A DNA stretch of 64,000 nt, from positions 34,153 through 98,152 of the forward strand of contig CALUZB010000026.1 of the NCBI GenBank assembly GCA_944325195.1, given 5' to 3'. Numbering within the stretch: position 1 is the stretch's first letter; each line of letters begins with the position of its first letter. Under the pieces are notes generated by a model, which worked only from the letters and a program-made list of their open reading frames with translations, searched no databases and was not told where the DNA came from. A program made the translations under genes and the position numbers. The stretch is from an uncultured Desulfovibrionaceae bacterium (GTDB taxonomy: Bacteria; Desulfobacterota; Desulfovibrionia; Desulfovibrionales; Desulfovibrionaceae). Below are positions 55,653 to 64,000 of the stretch, one piece after another.

Positions 55653-56324
55653 CTAGCCCAGTCTGCCCAGCAGCTCTTCCTTGATTTGCGGAATGGGCTT
55701 TGAGCCGTCCAGTTCAATGTATTTGAAGCCCTCCGCCCCGGCCATGTCGCGGTAGAAGTAGGCCGCGCCCAGAGTGCCGTCAACATCATTGTAATAAATG
55801 TCGTGACGTTTATTGATCGCGTCTTCATCCTGGTCGTCGGCCCGGGCCGAAAGGGCTCCGCCGCACACGCGGCAGACGTTGCCGGCGGGCTTGATCGCTT
55901 CAATGTGAATATTGTTGGGGTGATTATTGTCGGCAGCGCACAAGCGGCGGCCCATAATCCGTTTCTTGGCTGTTTCGCGGGGAAGTAGAATTTCAATCAC
56001 GCAATCCAGCTTCATTCCGGCCGCCTGCAGGGCTTCCCAAAGTTTTTGGGCCTGCACCATATTACGGGGGAAACCGTCCAGAAGCCAGCCCTTACTTCCT
56101 TTTTCCTTCAGAGTTTCCAGCACCATGGGAATGGTGATTTCATCCGGCACCAGTTCGCCGCGATCAATATAGGCTTTTGCTTTCCGGCCAAGCTCAGTGC
56201 CGTTTTTGATGTGCTCGCGGAATATCACCCCCGACTCGATATGCGCGATATTGTATTTATCTTTGACCAGGGCTCCCTGAGTGCCCTTTCCGCTTCCATT
56301 TGGACCAAAAATGATGATGTTCAC
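55653..56324 (-). CDS. adk: Adenylate kinase, metal-binding Desulfovibrio type
   Basis: 223 residues. P-loop GPNGSGKGT at 7-15; GFPRN near 85; the lid has C129, H135, C151 and C154, the Cys-X5-His-X15-Cys-X2-Cys site that binds zinc, cobalt or iron in the D. gigas enzyme. RADDQDEDAINKR follows. It converts ATP and AMP to two ADP. Strong likeness to D. gigas Adk through the whole length. It follows tilS after 175 bp in the same direction. Confidence 0.95.
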   Translation of the reverse strand: MNIIIFGPNGSGKGTQGALVKDKYNIAHIESGVIFREHIKNGTELGRKAKAYIDRGELVPDEITIPMVLETLKEKGSKGWLLDGFPRNMVQAQKLWEALQAAGMKLDCVIEILLPRETAKKRIMGRRLCAADNNHPNNIHIEAIKPAGNVCRVCGGALSARADDQDEDAINKRHDIYYNDVDGTLGAAYFYRDMAGAEGFKYIELDGSKPIPQIKEELLGRLG

Positions 56325-56499
56325 ACGAAACCTCCGATAAATAGTGTCTGGTTTTATGCCGAAATCGCGGCTTAGTCAATCGGACTTTTATCAGGCGGGT
56401 TTTTCAGATGTCTTCTCAAATTCCATGCAGGTCGGCAATCAAATCAGAAGACGCGGGTAATAAGAGCGGGAGATGCCCGCGCCGCCGGATTGTCCGCAA

Positions 56500-57606
56500 T
56501 TATGAAGAGGCTTTCTGGTTGAGCCGGAAAATGATTTCCCTGCCTGCAACCACCGCTTCCGCCCCGCCCGGGAATTGAATGCACATAACCCCACTGCCCT
56601 GTCCGGTCTTGCGCCGCTTCACCGCCCGGTTGATTTCAAACAGTTGGACAGCCGGAGTAAAAAACGGAGCAACTCCGTTTGCCTCAGCCAGACAGAGCAG
56701 ACATTGCCGGTAAAGACGCAGACTGACCGCTTCGCTCCGGGCCGCTGCCGCATCAAGCGCAATTGCCACCTCAACGTGATGAGAGCTCTGCCCACAGGAC
56801 TCGGCTGCTTTCCGAATATCCGGTTTAAATGAAAGCAGATAGCCGTCCCAATAGGCCTGATCAGCCCAAGCCAGCTTCCACAGCGTTTCCGCGTGCTTGA
56901 GATAACCTTGATTTTCCTGCTCCAATAAAGGAACTATTTGGCGCCGCACCCGGTTGCGGGTATATTTGTCACTTTGGTTGCTCTCATCTTCCATGTGCCC
57001 TACCCCAAGCTCAGCCAGCATTTGCTCAAGCTTGCGGCGCGGCTGCAGTAAAAGCGGGCGCAGCAGACCGCGTCTGGGGTCAAACCCGGGCATTCCTCCC
57101 AACTCGGGCCAGCCGCAACCCCGCAAGAGGCGCATCAACTGGTCTTCAGCCAGATCATTCAGGTTGTGGGCCAGAGCAAGGTAGTCCAGCCCGCTCTGTT
57201 CGCGTGTTTCCCGGAAAAACGCATAGCGGGCCTGCCGTCCTTTTTCTTCAAGAGCGCGCTCGCCGCTCCCCAAATCCACCCGGCGCAGATGACAGGGTAA
57301 ACCCAGCCGACAGCACAGCGCGGCCACCCATTCCGCTTCCTGCCGCGAGGAAGGGCGCAAGCCGTGATCCAGGTGAGCCACTTCAAGTTTAAGATTAAGT
57401 TTCTGCTGCACAGCCTTGAACATCAACAACATGGATACAGAATCCACCCCGCCGGAGACGCCCAACAGCAGCCCGCGGTTTTGCAGATTTAACCCAAGCT
57501 GATTATTGATGAAATTCAATACCTCAAGCGTCAGGTGCGCCCATTTCGGCGGCATTTCCTGGAGGGTTAAAGGTAAAACAGCAGGCGGGTTGAATTCAGA
57601 TTGCAT
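56500..57606 (-). CDS. tilS: tRNA(Ile)-lysidine synthase
   Basis: 368 residues. PP-loop SGGVDS at 51-56, HLDHGLRPSS and LALAHNLNDLAEDQLMRLLRG are typical of TilS. The C-terminal substrate domains are shorter than in E. coli. It changes the wobble C of CAU tRNA-Ile to lysidine; a CAT-anticodon tRNA lies at 15.4 kb. It follows the 107-residue gene by 19 bases. Confidence 0.93.
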   Translation of the reverse strand: MQSEFNPPAVLPLTLQEMPPKWAHLTLEVLNFINNQLGLNLQNRGLLLGVSGGVDSVSMLLMFKAVQQKLNLKLEVAHLDHGLRPSSRQEAEWVAALCCRLGLPCHLRRVDLGSGERALEEKGRQARYAFFRETREQSGLDYLALAHNLNDLAEDQLMRLLRGCGWPELGGMPGFDPRRGLLRPLLLQPRRKLEQMLAELGVGHMEDESNQSDKYTRNRVRRQIVPLLEQENQGYLKHAETLWKLAWADQAYWDGYLLSFKPDIRKAAESCGQSSHHVEVAIALDAAAARSEAVSLRLYRQCLLCLAEANGVAPFFTPAVQLFEINRAVKRRKTGQGSGVMCIQFPGGAEAVVAGREIIFRLNQKASS

Positions 57607-57625
57607 GTCAAGTTAAAGTAAAGCT

Positions 57626-57949
57626 TTAATCTTTTACGAGCAGCAGATTCAGATAATCGAGCATATGCCGGGTCAGTTCCGGCTCGGCCAGAGCAATGCA
57701 GGCGCAATGCAACTGATTTTGAGCCCGCACCAGAGTTTCCAGCACAACCCTGTCATCGCTCAAATCCAGGGCCATGGCATATGGGCCGCAACTGTCTTGG
57801 TGTTCCAGTTGGATTTGATTGAGCAGTTCCGTCGGAACCGGCAGCCAGTATAAGTCCGGTATGCTGGAGGCAAGTTCCAGCTCGTCCAGATATGCTTTCA
57901 GTTTCATGTGCTGTTGTAATGAACATGGAATAACGATTTCTTCCTGCAT
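57626..57949 (-). CDS. Conserved small protein, unknown function
   Basis: 107 residues, between hemA and tilS with one-base gap to hemA. Mixed helix and strand; no membrane helix, no metal motif beyond three scattered cysteines (SLQQ, DSCGPY, HCACI). I do not know the family. Close packing suggests co-transcription with hemA and tilS; the context gives no clear role. Confidence 0.6.
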   Translation of the reverse strand: MQEEIVIPCSLQQHMKLKAYLDELELASSIPDLYWLPVPTELLNQIQLEHQDSCGPYAMALDLSDDRVVLETLVRAQNQLHCACIALAEPELTRHMLDYLNLLLVKD

Positions 57950-57950
57950 C

Positions 57951-59243
57951 TCATTCTTCCTGATCCAGATTAAACAAGGCGCGCAGCAGGCTCAGTTGTC
58001 GGGCGGCGTCGCCGTGGTGTTGCTGTGCGCGCTTTAAATAGTCCACAGGCGCATGGTTGATTTTCTTCACCACTGCTTCCAGCATTTTCCGCATTGCCGC
58101 CACAGTTGCATCGTCAAGTCCGGGCAGGGCGCGCAGGGTTCTGGCCAGTTCGGCGTCCGCAATAGCCCGGGCGTGCCGGTATAAATCGGCAATAGTCGGC
58201 TCCAGAGCCAGCGCTTCCCGCCAAGCAAGATAACGCCCCACCTGCTCTTCCACAATCGCCAGACCGGCCTGCACTTCCGCTTCTCCGACTTTGCGGTTCA
58301 GCTCGATTTTAGCCTGGATATCGTCCAGGTCAAACAGCGTAACCAGGGGCAACTCCTTTAAGGCCGGATCCAGCGTGCGGGGCAGGCTCAAATCCAGGCA
58401 GCACAAAGGACGGCTTCGGTTTGTCGGGAGCAACATCTCAGGGCCGACGATGAACCCCTCCCCACCCCAGGCACTGATCAGCAAATCAATCCGGGGCAAC
58501 CGGCTCTCAATTTCCGTTACCGCGATGACCTTTCCCCCCACCAGGGCGGCCAGAGCAGCGGCTCTCTCCGCACTGCGGTTGGCAATGAGAATTTCCGCAC
58601 AGCCCTTTTTATGCAGTTGCTTGGCGGCCAGACCGGCTGTTTCTCCGGCTCCGATCAGCAGGGCCGCAGCCTGTTCCAACCCGCCGAGCCGTTCGCGCGC
58701 AAGCTCAACAGCCACACCGGCCAAGGATAGCGGGGTACGCCCGAGCCGGGTTCGGCTGCGCACCTGTTTGGCGGTGAAAAATGCCCTGTGAAACAGCTTA
58801 TTCAGCATTGCCCGACTGGCGCCCTCGCGCACTGCCCGGGCATAGGCCTGTTTCACCTGACCCAGAATCTGGCTTTCGCCCAGCAACACAGAATCCAGTC
58901 CGGAAGCAACCCTGAACACATGCCGCACCGCCTGCTCTTCAGTTCTGACAACAACCTGCTCCCCCACCAGCTCAGAAGGCAGGCCCAACGCCTTGGCCCA
59001 CACCCGGATCAGCTTTGAGGGCAGATCCGGAGCAGTGGAAGCGGCTACCAGTTCCATGCGGTTGCAGGTGGAAATCACCACCAACTCATCTTTAGAAGAA
59101 AAGTCGCCCAGCTCAAGCAAAGCGGAAGGCCCGCCGGTTAAGGTCAAGGCTTCCCGTCTCTCCACCCCGGCGTTGGCGTGGCTGACGCCCACCACACAGA
59201 TTGTCGGCTTGCCCACCGGCTGCTGAACCGCGGATTTAACCAT
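57951..59243 (-). CDS. hemA: Glutamyl-tRNA reductase
   Basis: 430 residues from ATG 59243, which has GGGGG ahead and overlaps the CysG-N stop by eight bases; the frame upstream is rejected. Catalytic Cys is in STCNRMELVA (about residue 51), HVFRVASGLDSVLLGESQILGQVK and GAGETAGLAAKQL for NADPH follow, then the dimer helix. It begins tetrapyrrole synthesis from Glu-tRNA. Paired with a siroheme gene, as in sulfate reducers that make heme by way of siroheme. Confidence 0.96.
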   Translation of the reverse strand: MVKSAVQQPVGKPTICVVGVSHANAGVERREALTLTGGPSALLELGDFSSKDELVVISTCNRMELVAASTAPDLPSKLIRVWAKALGLPSELVGEQVVVRTEEQAVRHVFRVASGLDSVLLGESQILGQVKQAYARAVREGASRAMLNKLFHRAFFTAKQVRSRTRLGRTPLSLAGVAVELARERLGGLEQAAALLIGAGETAGLAAKQLHKKGCAEILIANRSAERAAALAALVGGKVIAVTEIESRLPRIDLLISAWGGEGFIVGPEMLLPTNRSRPLCCLDLSLPRTLDPALKELPLVTLFDLDDIQAKIELNRKVGEAEVQAGLAIVEEQVGRYLAWREALALEPTIADLYRHARAIADAELARTLRALPGLDDATVAAMRKMLEAVVKKINHAPVDYLKRAQQHHGDAARQLSLLRALFNLDQEE

Positions 59244-59928
59244 TACTTGCCCCCGCCAGATGTGCAAGTCCGGCTGCAACAGCCCGGAGCAGTTCAGGCG
59301 GCAGGGACGCAGCCGCTTCCCCGCAAATCCGCCCGTTCAGACGTTCCGCCTCAACCCGAGTGGGGTTCAGGGCGAATTCCGCCAGTTGTCGCAACCACTC
59401 CCGCCGCGCTTCCGGGTTCAGTCCGGACGCGATGAACAGCGGGCGCAATTGCCGCAACCACTCCACCGCCGCCGCGTGGCGCTCTCCGAGCGTTTCCGAA
59501 AGCTCCGCGCAAAGCAAGTCCGACAGAACCGGACTGTGAGCGCGCACCGCCATATAAACCCCCGCTTTTTCCCGGCTTGCCGGAACAATAAACCGGCCGT
59601 TTTCCGGCTCAGAAGCCGTGTTGCACAGAATATTCCGTTGACTGCACAGCCGGGCGATTTCAGCGTTCAGCCCGACGTCGGCAGTGGCGGCAAACACCAG
59701 GCCAGCTCCGTCCAGATGCCCGGGCTCAAACTCAGCCTGCACCCGCCGGAAAGCCGGATACTTCAGAAACAGGGCCTCAGCTTCGCCGGGAGCGGCCGGA
59801 TCAAGCAGACACACCGCCCCGGCCCCGGCCAGCAGCAGTTTTTCGGTTTTGCGCCGCCCTACCGGCCCGGCCCCCACTACCAGGCAGCGCATTGTTTCCA
59901 GATTTAAGAAAATAGGGAAATTAAACAC
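59236..59928 (-). CDS. Precorrin-2 dehydrogenase / sirohydrochlorin ferrochelatase (CysG-N/Met8p)
   Basis: 230 residues. NAD-binding VVGAGPVGRRKTEKLLLAG at the N-terminus, FAATAD, NTASEPENGRFIVPA and the dimer region HSPVLSDLLCAEL. It lacks the SUMT methyltransferase half of full CysG, so uroporphyrinogen methylation must be done by another gene. It makes sirohydrochlorin or siroheme for sulfite reductase and for the alternative heme route. Overlaps hemA. Confidence 0.9.
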   Translation of the reverse strand: MFNFPIFLNLETMRCLVVGAGPVGRRKTEKLLLAGAGAVCLLDPAAPGEAEALFLKYPAFRRVQAEFEPGHLDGAGLVFAATADVGLNAEIARLCSQRNILCNTASEPENGRFIVPASREKAGVYMAVRAHSPVLSDLLCAELSETLGERHAAAVEWLRQLRPLFIASGLNPEARREWLRQLAEFALNPTRVEAERLNGRICGEAAASLPPELLRAVAAGLAHLAGASNG

Positions 59929-59931
59929 GAA

Positions 59932-61350
59932 TTATTCCTGTTCAGGCAAAATCCAGTCGCTTTCTCGAAAAAATTGCTCACAAATCTGATGTTCAGACAC
60001 AATATCGCCCTTCGCCCCCATTGCCGCCTGCTCAGAAACAGCGTCCGCAATCGACTTTCCAAATCTGTAATCGGCAAGCAGTCTGCGCAAGGCCGCGCGG
60101 CGCTGATCGTGCGGGGCAATTTCCGCTGTAGTCTGGTCAGCGGTTGAAACGCCGGATTTATGCGCCTCCAGACCGCGATAAACCACCCCCAGCGCGTCAA
60201 AACCCGATTGCAGGCCCAGCAGACCGGCCAGCAGCTCCAACCCCGCTTCCCGCGCCGAAGCCCGCCCTGCTTCCCCTGCAATTTCCAACCGCAAATCCGC
60301 CCCCGGCTCCTCCGTCCGCTGAACGGGCAGACCGCCCGCTCCGTCCGCGCCCTCGTCCCCAGCCCGAAAGTGGGAAAGCAGCTTCAGAAACGTGGGAGCG
60401 GCAAACGGCTCCAGACAACGCACCGCGTGTGGGCACGGTTCAATCTCCAAACAAGGCAGACAGGGAGAAAGCGCCTGCCAGATAATATGCCCCTCTCCGT
60501 ACGGGCCCGTTTCATGCACCCAGGCGGAAGACAGGAAAAACGCCTCCACCGGCACGCCGAAGTGCGCGGCCAGATGCATTCCGCCGGTATCCGGGGTAAG
60601 CAGCCGATCCAGCCGCTCAACCCGCCGGGCCAGCTCGCTCAGACCGGTTTTCCCGGCCAGATTTGCGGTCTTGGCCAGCACCGCGGCGGGCAAGCCGTGC
60701 AACACCGCCCGGGCCACCGCCTGCTCGCTTTTTCCCCCGAACAGGGTCACTTGCGGCCAGCCCATGCGCCTGCACACCGCCGCAATGTGCATTGCCCACA
60801 GTTCCGGCGGAATGGAGCGGCGGGCCATGCGCCCGGCCAGCATCACCCCCAGACCGCCGCCCTTGGGCGTTGCCTTGGGGTTTACCCGCTCCGGCTCAAT
60901 GGGAGAAGGGGCCAGAAGCCCCCACAAATCCATCAGGTTCAGAGGGGCGCTCCGGCGTTGAGCCGCCCAGCGGAAGGCCAGCCCCAGCCAGGCGCTGCGC
61001 ATTTCCTGACCGGCCTCAAGCCGGTATCCGCACAGTTGATGCGGCCGCCACAAGGTGGACAGGGCCAGATTCAGCCCGGAATAGTTCAGATTATACACCC
61101 GGCGGAAGTTCTGCTCCCGCAATTCCGCGATTTCCCCCGGCAGTCGGCGGATCAGCCCGGCCGTGTCCAGCCCGCCCGCATGGGCGGCGATTGCGTGAAC
61201 AGTGACAAACGGAAACAGCAGCCGGGCGATATCAGCCAGACTGTAATCCACCAGCAGATGTGTTTCGCCGGTTTGGGCCAGGCTCAGCAACAGCCGCTTG
61301 GTTTGCAGCAGATCGCCCAGGCGGGCAAGTTGAATGACAAGAGACGGCAT
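59932..61350 (-). CDS. GT9-family glycosyltransferase (LPS heptosyltransferase-like)
   Basis: 472 residues from ATG 61350; the longer frame is rejected because MPSLVIQLARLGDLLQT is the family start. Two Rossmann domains; MLAGRMARRSIPPELWA and LLTPDTGGMHLAAHFGVP, with ALFxx-like VEAFFLSSAWVHE, are GT9 marks. A Cys-rich stretch CLPCLEIEPCPHAVRC follows, and the last 130 residues are an extra helical domain with no known match. Probably builds LPS core. Starts the leftward heme/tilS run. Confidence 0.85.
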   Translation of the reverse strand: MPSLVIQLARLGDLLQTKRLLLSLAQTGETHLLVDYSLADIARLLFPFVTVHAIAAHAGGLDTAGLIRRLPGEIAELREQNFRRVYNLNYSGLNLALSTLWRPHQLCGYRLEAGQEMRSAWLGLAFRWAAQRRSAPLNLMDLWGLLAPSPIEPERVNPKATPKGGGLGVMLAGRMARRSIPPELWAMHIAAVCRRMGWPQVTLFGGKSEQAVARAVLHGLPAAVLAKTANLAGKTGLSELARRVERLDRLLTPDTGGMHLAAHFGVPVEAFFLSSAWVHETGPYGEGHIIWQALSPCLPCLEIEPCPHAVRCLEPFAAPTFLKLLSHFRAGDEGADGAGGLPVQRTEEPGADLRLEIAGEAGRASAREAGLELLAGLLGLQSGFDALGVVYRGLEAHKSGVSTADQTTAEIAPHDQRRAALRRLLADYRFGKSIADAVSEQAAMGAKGDIVSEHQICEQFFRESDWILPEQE

Positions 61351-61567
61351 AGTTATCCGGGGTTGAGAGTGTGGGCGATGCAGGCAAAACCGCCTTGCCG
61401 GAACAGGCGCGGGGCATTCCGCCATAACTCGCCGGAATTTCCGCGGCCTGCTCCTCTCTTCTTAGCAAATCCTAACTGTCTGCACAATGGGGCCGGAACG
61501 TCTTTCTCTTTCCCGCCCCCGAAAATCGCCCTCCCCCCACACACACCGCCCCCAAGCAAGGTTCAAA

Positions 61568-61596
61568 TTGATTTCAGACCGGAAAACGTCTATAGT
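61568..61596 (+). promoter_or_regulatory. Promoter placing the start site at the CgeB start codon
   Basis: TTGATT (61568-61573) and TATAGT (61591-61596) are 17 bp apart. The start of transcription would be about 61602-61604; the ATG is at 61603. Confidence 0.5.
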
Positions 61597-61602
61597 CCCT
61601 GC

Positions 61603-62871
61603 ATGGAAACTGAAAAAACTCTGCGCATCTTGCTTATCTTACCTTTATACGGCGGCTCCCTGCCCATCGGGCGGTTTTGCGCGCGGGCCCTGCGCGACTT
61701 GGGACATGTGGTTGAAGAGTTTGAAGCCCCGGATTTCTACTCCGCTTTCTCCGCCCTCAAGGCTTTGCGCATCAGCGCGGAGCGCAAGGAATATCTGGAA
61801 AACAGCTTCCTGCAGTTGCTTTCCCAGGCCGTGCTGGCCAAAACCGAATCGTTTGAGCCGGATCTGGTCTTATCTGTGGCCCAGGCCCCCCTGTCGCGTC
61901 AGGCCCTGAAAAAACTGGCCAAGGACGGCGTAACCACGGCCATGTGGTTTATGGAAGATCACCGCCTGTTCACCTATTGGAAGGCCTTTGCCCCCTACTA
62001 CGACTTTTTCGCGGTCATTCAGAAAGAGCCGATTTTAGAGGAGTTGGAAAAACTGGGTGTGAACGGGCTTTACCTGCCCATGGCCGCCCTGCCCGCCCTG
62101 CACCGGCGCGAAACGCTTTCCGCGCTGGATAAAAACCGGTTCGGCTCCGACCTTTCCTTCATGGGCGCGGGCTATCCCAACCGGCGCGTGGCTTTCCGCC
62201 AACTGCTGGGCTATGATTTCAAAATCTGGGGCACGGAGTGGGACGCCGAGCCCAGCCTGGCCCCGTTTGTCCAGATGAACGGCGCCCGCATTTCCCCGGA
62301 AGACTGCGTTAAGATTTACAATGCCTCTAAAATCAACCTCAATCTGCATTCGTCCGTACAAAGCAACCGCCTGGTCACCCACGGCGATTTCGTCAACCCC
62401 CGCACCTTTGAGCTGGCCGCTTGCGCCGCCTTTCAACTGGTTGACCGGCGCACCCTTCTGCCCGAACTGTTCAATGAAACGGAACTGGCCTGTTTCGACA
62501 GTATGGAAGAGTTGCTGGACTTAATCCCCTGTTACCTGAACAATGCGGATAAACGCGCGGCAATGGCCCAGGCCGCCCAAAAGCGGGCCTTGCGCGAGCA
62601 CACCTATCAACACCGAATGCAGACCCTGCTGGAATTCATTGCCGGGAAAAAGCCCGGCTGGCCCGCGGCCCGCAACCGCTATCAGCAGTTTATGCACAGC
62701 CTGCCCGCCGACATCGCCCCCCAGGCCGCTGAACTGCTGGCCCGGCTCAACCTGCCCGCAACCGCCGCCTTTGACGATGTGGTGTGGGAGTTGCGTAAAC
62801 GCCAGGGTGAGCTGACCGACCTGGAAACAGCCATTCTGTTTTTGGATGAATGGAAAAAGCAATATAAGTAA
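61603..62871 (+). CDS. CgeB-type glycosyltransferase (DUF3880 family)
   Basis: 422 residues from ATG 61603; the long frame to the left is antisense to the GT9 gene. The N-terminal half has the DUF3880 pattern (LILPLYGGSLPIGRFCARAL, PDLVLSVAQAPLS, TAMWFMEDHRLF, SDLSFMGAGYPNR). The C-terminal half has the GT-B nucleotide-sugar region: IYNASKINLNLHSS, NPRTFELAACAAFQLVDRR. The last 90 residues are helical. Such proteins sugar-modify spores, flagella or glycans; flagellin glycosylation is possible in a motile relative. No Shine-Dalgarno is seen; leaderless translation is inferred. Confidence 0.83.
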   Translation: METEKTLRILLILPLYGGSLPIGRFCARALRDLGHVVEEFEAPDFYSAFSALKALRISAERKEYLENSFLQLLSQAVLAKTESFEPDLVLSVAQAPLSRQALKKLAKDGVTTAMWFMEDHRLFTYWKAFAPYYDFFAVIQKEPILEELEKLGVNGLYLPMAALPALHRRETLSALDKNRFGSDLSFMGAGYPNRRVAFRQLLGYDFKIWGTEWDAEPSLAPFVQMNGARISPEDCVKIYNASKINLNLHSSVQSNRLVTHGDFVNPRTFELAACAAFQLVDRRTLLPELFNETELACFDSMEELLDLIPCYLNNADKRAAMAQAAQKRALREHTYQHRMQTLLEFIAGKKPGWPAARNRYQQFMHSLPADIAPQAAELLARLNLPATAAFDDVVWELRKRQGELTDLETAILFLDEWKKQYK

Positions 62872-62882
62872 GGCGGTAAGTC

Positions 62883-64000
62883 TTGAGCGATCACGCAAAC
62901 AAAACAACCCCCCTGCAACTTGACGGCCTCTCCTTAGACCTGGAACAAACCGCGCGCGACAAGCTGGCCGCCGTATTCCCCGAGTGTTTTGCTGAAGGCA
63001 AGCTGGACATCGACATGCTGCTCAACCTGTGCGGCGTATGATATTACGGAAGAATTCATTTTAAAGACATATGCCAACCCAGATGACGACCCGAGCGGCC
63101 CTTGGACAACTATGGACTTGTCCGCAAACCATAAAGGCCCTTATTTCAGTATTAAGAACCCGGCTACAGGAAAAACATATTTACCCCCGGAAGGACGCTA
63201 TTGGGTATTCAATAAAGGTGAGGTTCTAAAAAGAATAAAGGATGGACGTATTATTTTTGGTAAAAGCGGCAATTCTCGCCCTGTCCAAAAAGTGTTTGCA
63301 TCGGAACGAATTACTGGGAAAATCCGCGCGGAATCTTGGTGGGACAATCACGGCATGAACCAAGATGCAACTTTAGAAGCTAAAGAACTATTTAACCAGG
63401 CCAAGCTATTTACTCATCCAAAACCGTCGAAACTAATCTATCACTTGGCTAAAATTGCAACAGGTAATAAAAGCGACGACATCATCCTCGACTTCTTCTC
63501 CGGTTCCGCCACCACCGCCCACGCGGTGATGCAGCTCAACGCCGAAGACGGCGGCAACCGCCGCTTCATCATGGTGCAACTGCCGGAACTTACAGGCAGT
63601 AAGGATTATCCCACTATTGCCGAAATCGGCAAGGAGCGTATCCGCCGCGCCGGACAGAAAATCCTTGAAGCCGCCGGATTGAACACCGGGAATAACGAGC
63701 AAAATAACGCAAAAAAACAAGCAGTTTTCGCTGATTTCTCCGGATTTATCCGATAATTCCCAAGCAGCGGACGGTGCCCCCGCCTGACGTCTTCGGCCCG
63801 GAAGCGCAAGCTGCGCTGGAAAACCGCCTGAACAGCATGATTGACCGGGTCAAGCCCGACCGCACCGATCTGAACATGGTCTATGAAATCATGCTCAAAA
63901 TCGGGGTGGAACTGACCGATAAAGTGGAGGCGCTCACGCTTTACGGCAAAACCGTGTGGTCGGTGGACGATGCCCTGCTGCTGATCTGCCTGGAAACGGG
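62883..64000 (+). pseudogene. Type III restriction-modification methyltransferase (Mod), decayed, runs off window
   Basis: TTG 62883 starts an N-terminus (LQLDGLSLDLEQTARDKLAA) that stops at 63039-63041. Straight after it, in another frame, comes the part that should lie hundreds of residues on: ITEEFILKTYANPDD, GRYWVFNKGEVLKRIKDG, then the FxG box DFFSGSATTAHAVMQ and RFIMVQLPE, to 63756. A third frame gives the C-terminal DLNMVYEIMLKIGVELTDKV up to the window end. The catalytic DPPY-type block and a later stretch are missing, so the gene is inactive. It lies 11 bases after the CgeB gene. Confidence 0.8.

Noticed and set aside
60160..61602. Long N-terminal extension of the CgeB-type protein
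   Set aside because: It is antisense to the GT9 gene, rich in Pro, Arg and Gln, and the family start is at 61603.
1..64000. CRISPR arrays, rRNA genes, insertion sequences
   Set aside because: No regularly spaced repeats, rRNA signatures or IS-type transposase genes were seen; the only transposase is the Mu-type one.

Overview
The window looks like a piece of a Desulfovibrio-type (Desulfovibrionales, Desulfobacterota) chromosome. The best marker is an adenylate kinase of the metal-binding kind known from Desulfovibrio gigas, with the Cys-X5-His-X15-Cys-X2-Cys lid at residues 129-154. FliM and CheZ, a HemA gene next to a CysG-N type siroheme gene, a LapA-LapB-MutS gene block and a DHH-CBS-CCA nucleotidyltransferase fusion all fit a motile, Gram-negative, LPS-making bacterium of this group. 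Assignment to a genus is not possible from the sequence alone. Six genes or gene remnants are broken, so the genome appears to be losing accessory functions.

Region 1 (1-7689) is the early half of a Mu-like (BcepMu-type) transposable prophage: a leftward XRE repressor cut by the window edge, an operator/promoter region, then rightward genes for a BcepMu gp16-type DNA-binding protein, small regulators, MuA-type transposase, MuB-type ATPase, Gam, GemA and a DUF2786 protein. The element appears to end in CA at 7689 and to have cut a metallophosphoesterase gene. Region 2 (8.6-14.1 kb) is a redox-looking locus: an exported flavodoxin, a two-component system, and a divergent pair encoding an exported SUMF1-fold/flavodoxin fusion and a DUF4405 membrane protein with histidines suited to heme.

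Region 3 (14.2-21.9 kb) carries fliM, a tRNA with CAT anticodon, queD, dnaE, a HAD phosphatase and cheZ. Region 4 (22.0-35.7 kb) is a long leftward run: xerC/D-type recombinase, DHH-CBS-CCA protein, HIT protein, lapA, lapB, mutS, a lipoprotein, an RND adaptor and an RND pump. Region 5 (35.7-47.3 kb) has folK, a fructose-6-phosphate aldolase, an AT-rich insert with a broken GlcG-like gene and an AraC regulator, a CorC/HlyC protein, an exported monooxygenase-like protein, a lipid A/MsbA cluster, an RsuA-family pseudouridine synthase and an Fe-S aldo/keto reductase.

Region 6 (47.5-55.4 kb) is a surface-glycan locus in decay: a large membrane protein, a GT2 glycosyltransferase with three in-frame stops, two methyltransferases, a GtrA protein, an asparagine synthase with a C7-tract frameshift and a broken membrane protein. 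Region 7 (55.6-61.4 kb) is a leftward block for a GT9 glycosyltransferase, CysG-N, HemA, a small conserved protein, TilS and Adk. Region 8 (61.5-64.0 kb) holds a CgeB-type glycosyltransferase with a possible leaderless promoter, and a collapsed type III restriction-modification methyltransferase gene running off the window.
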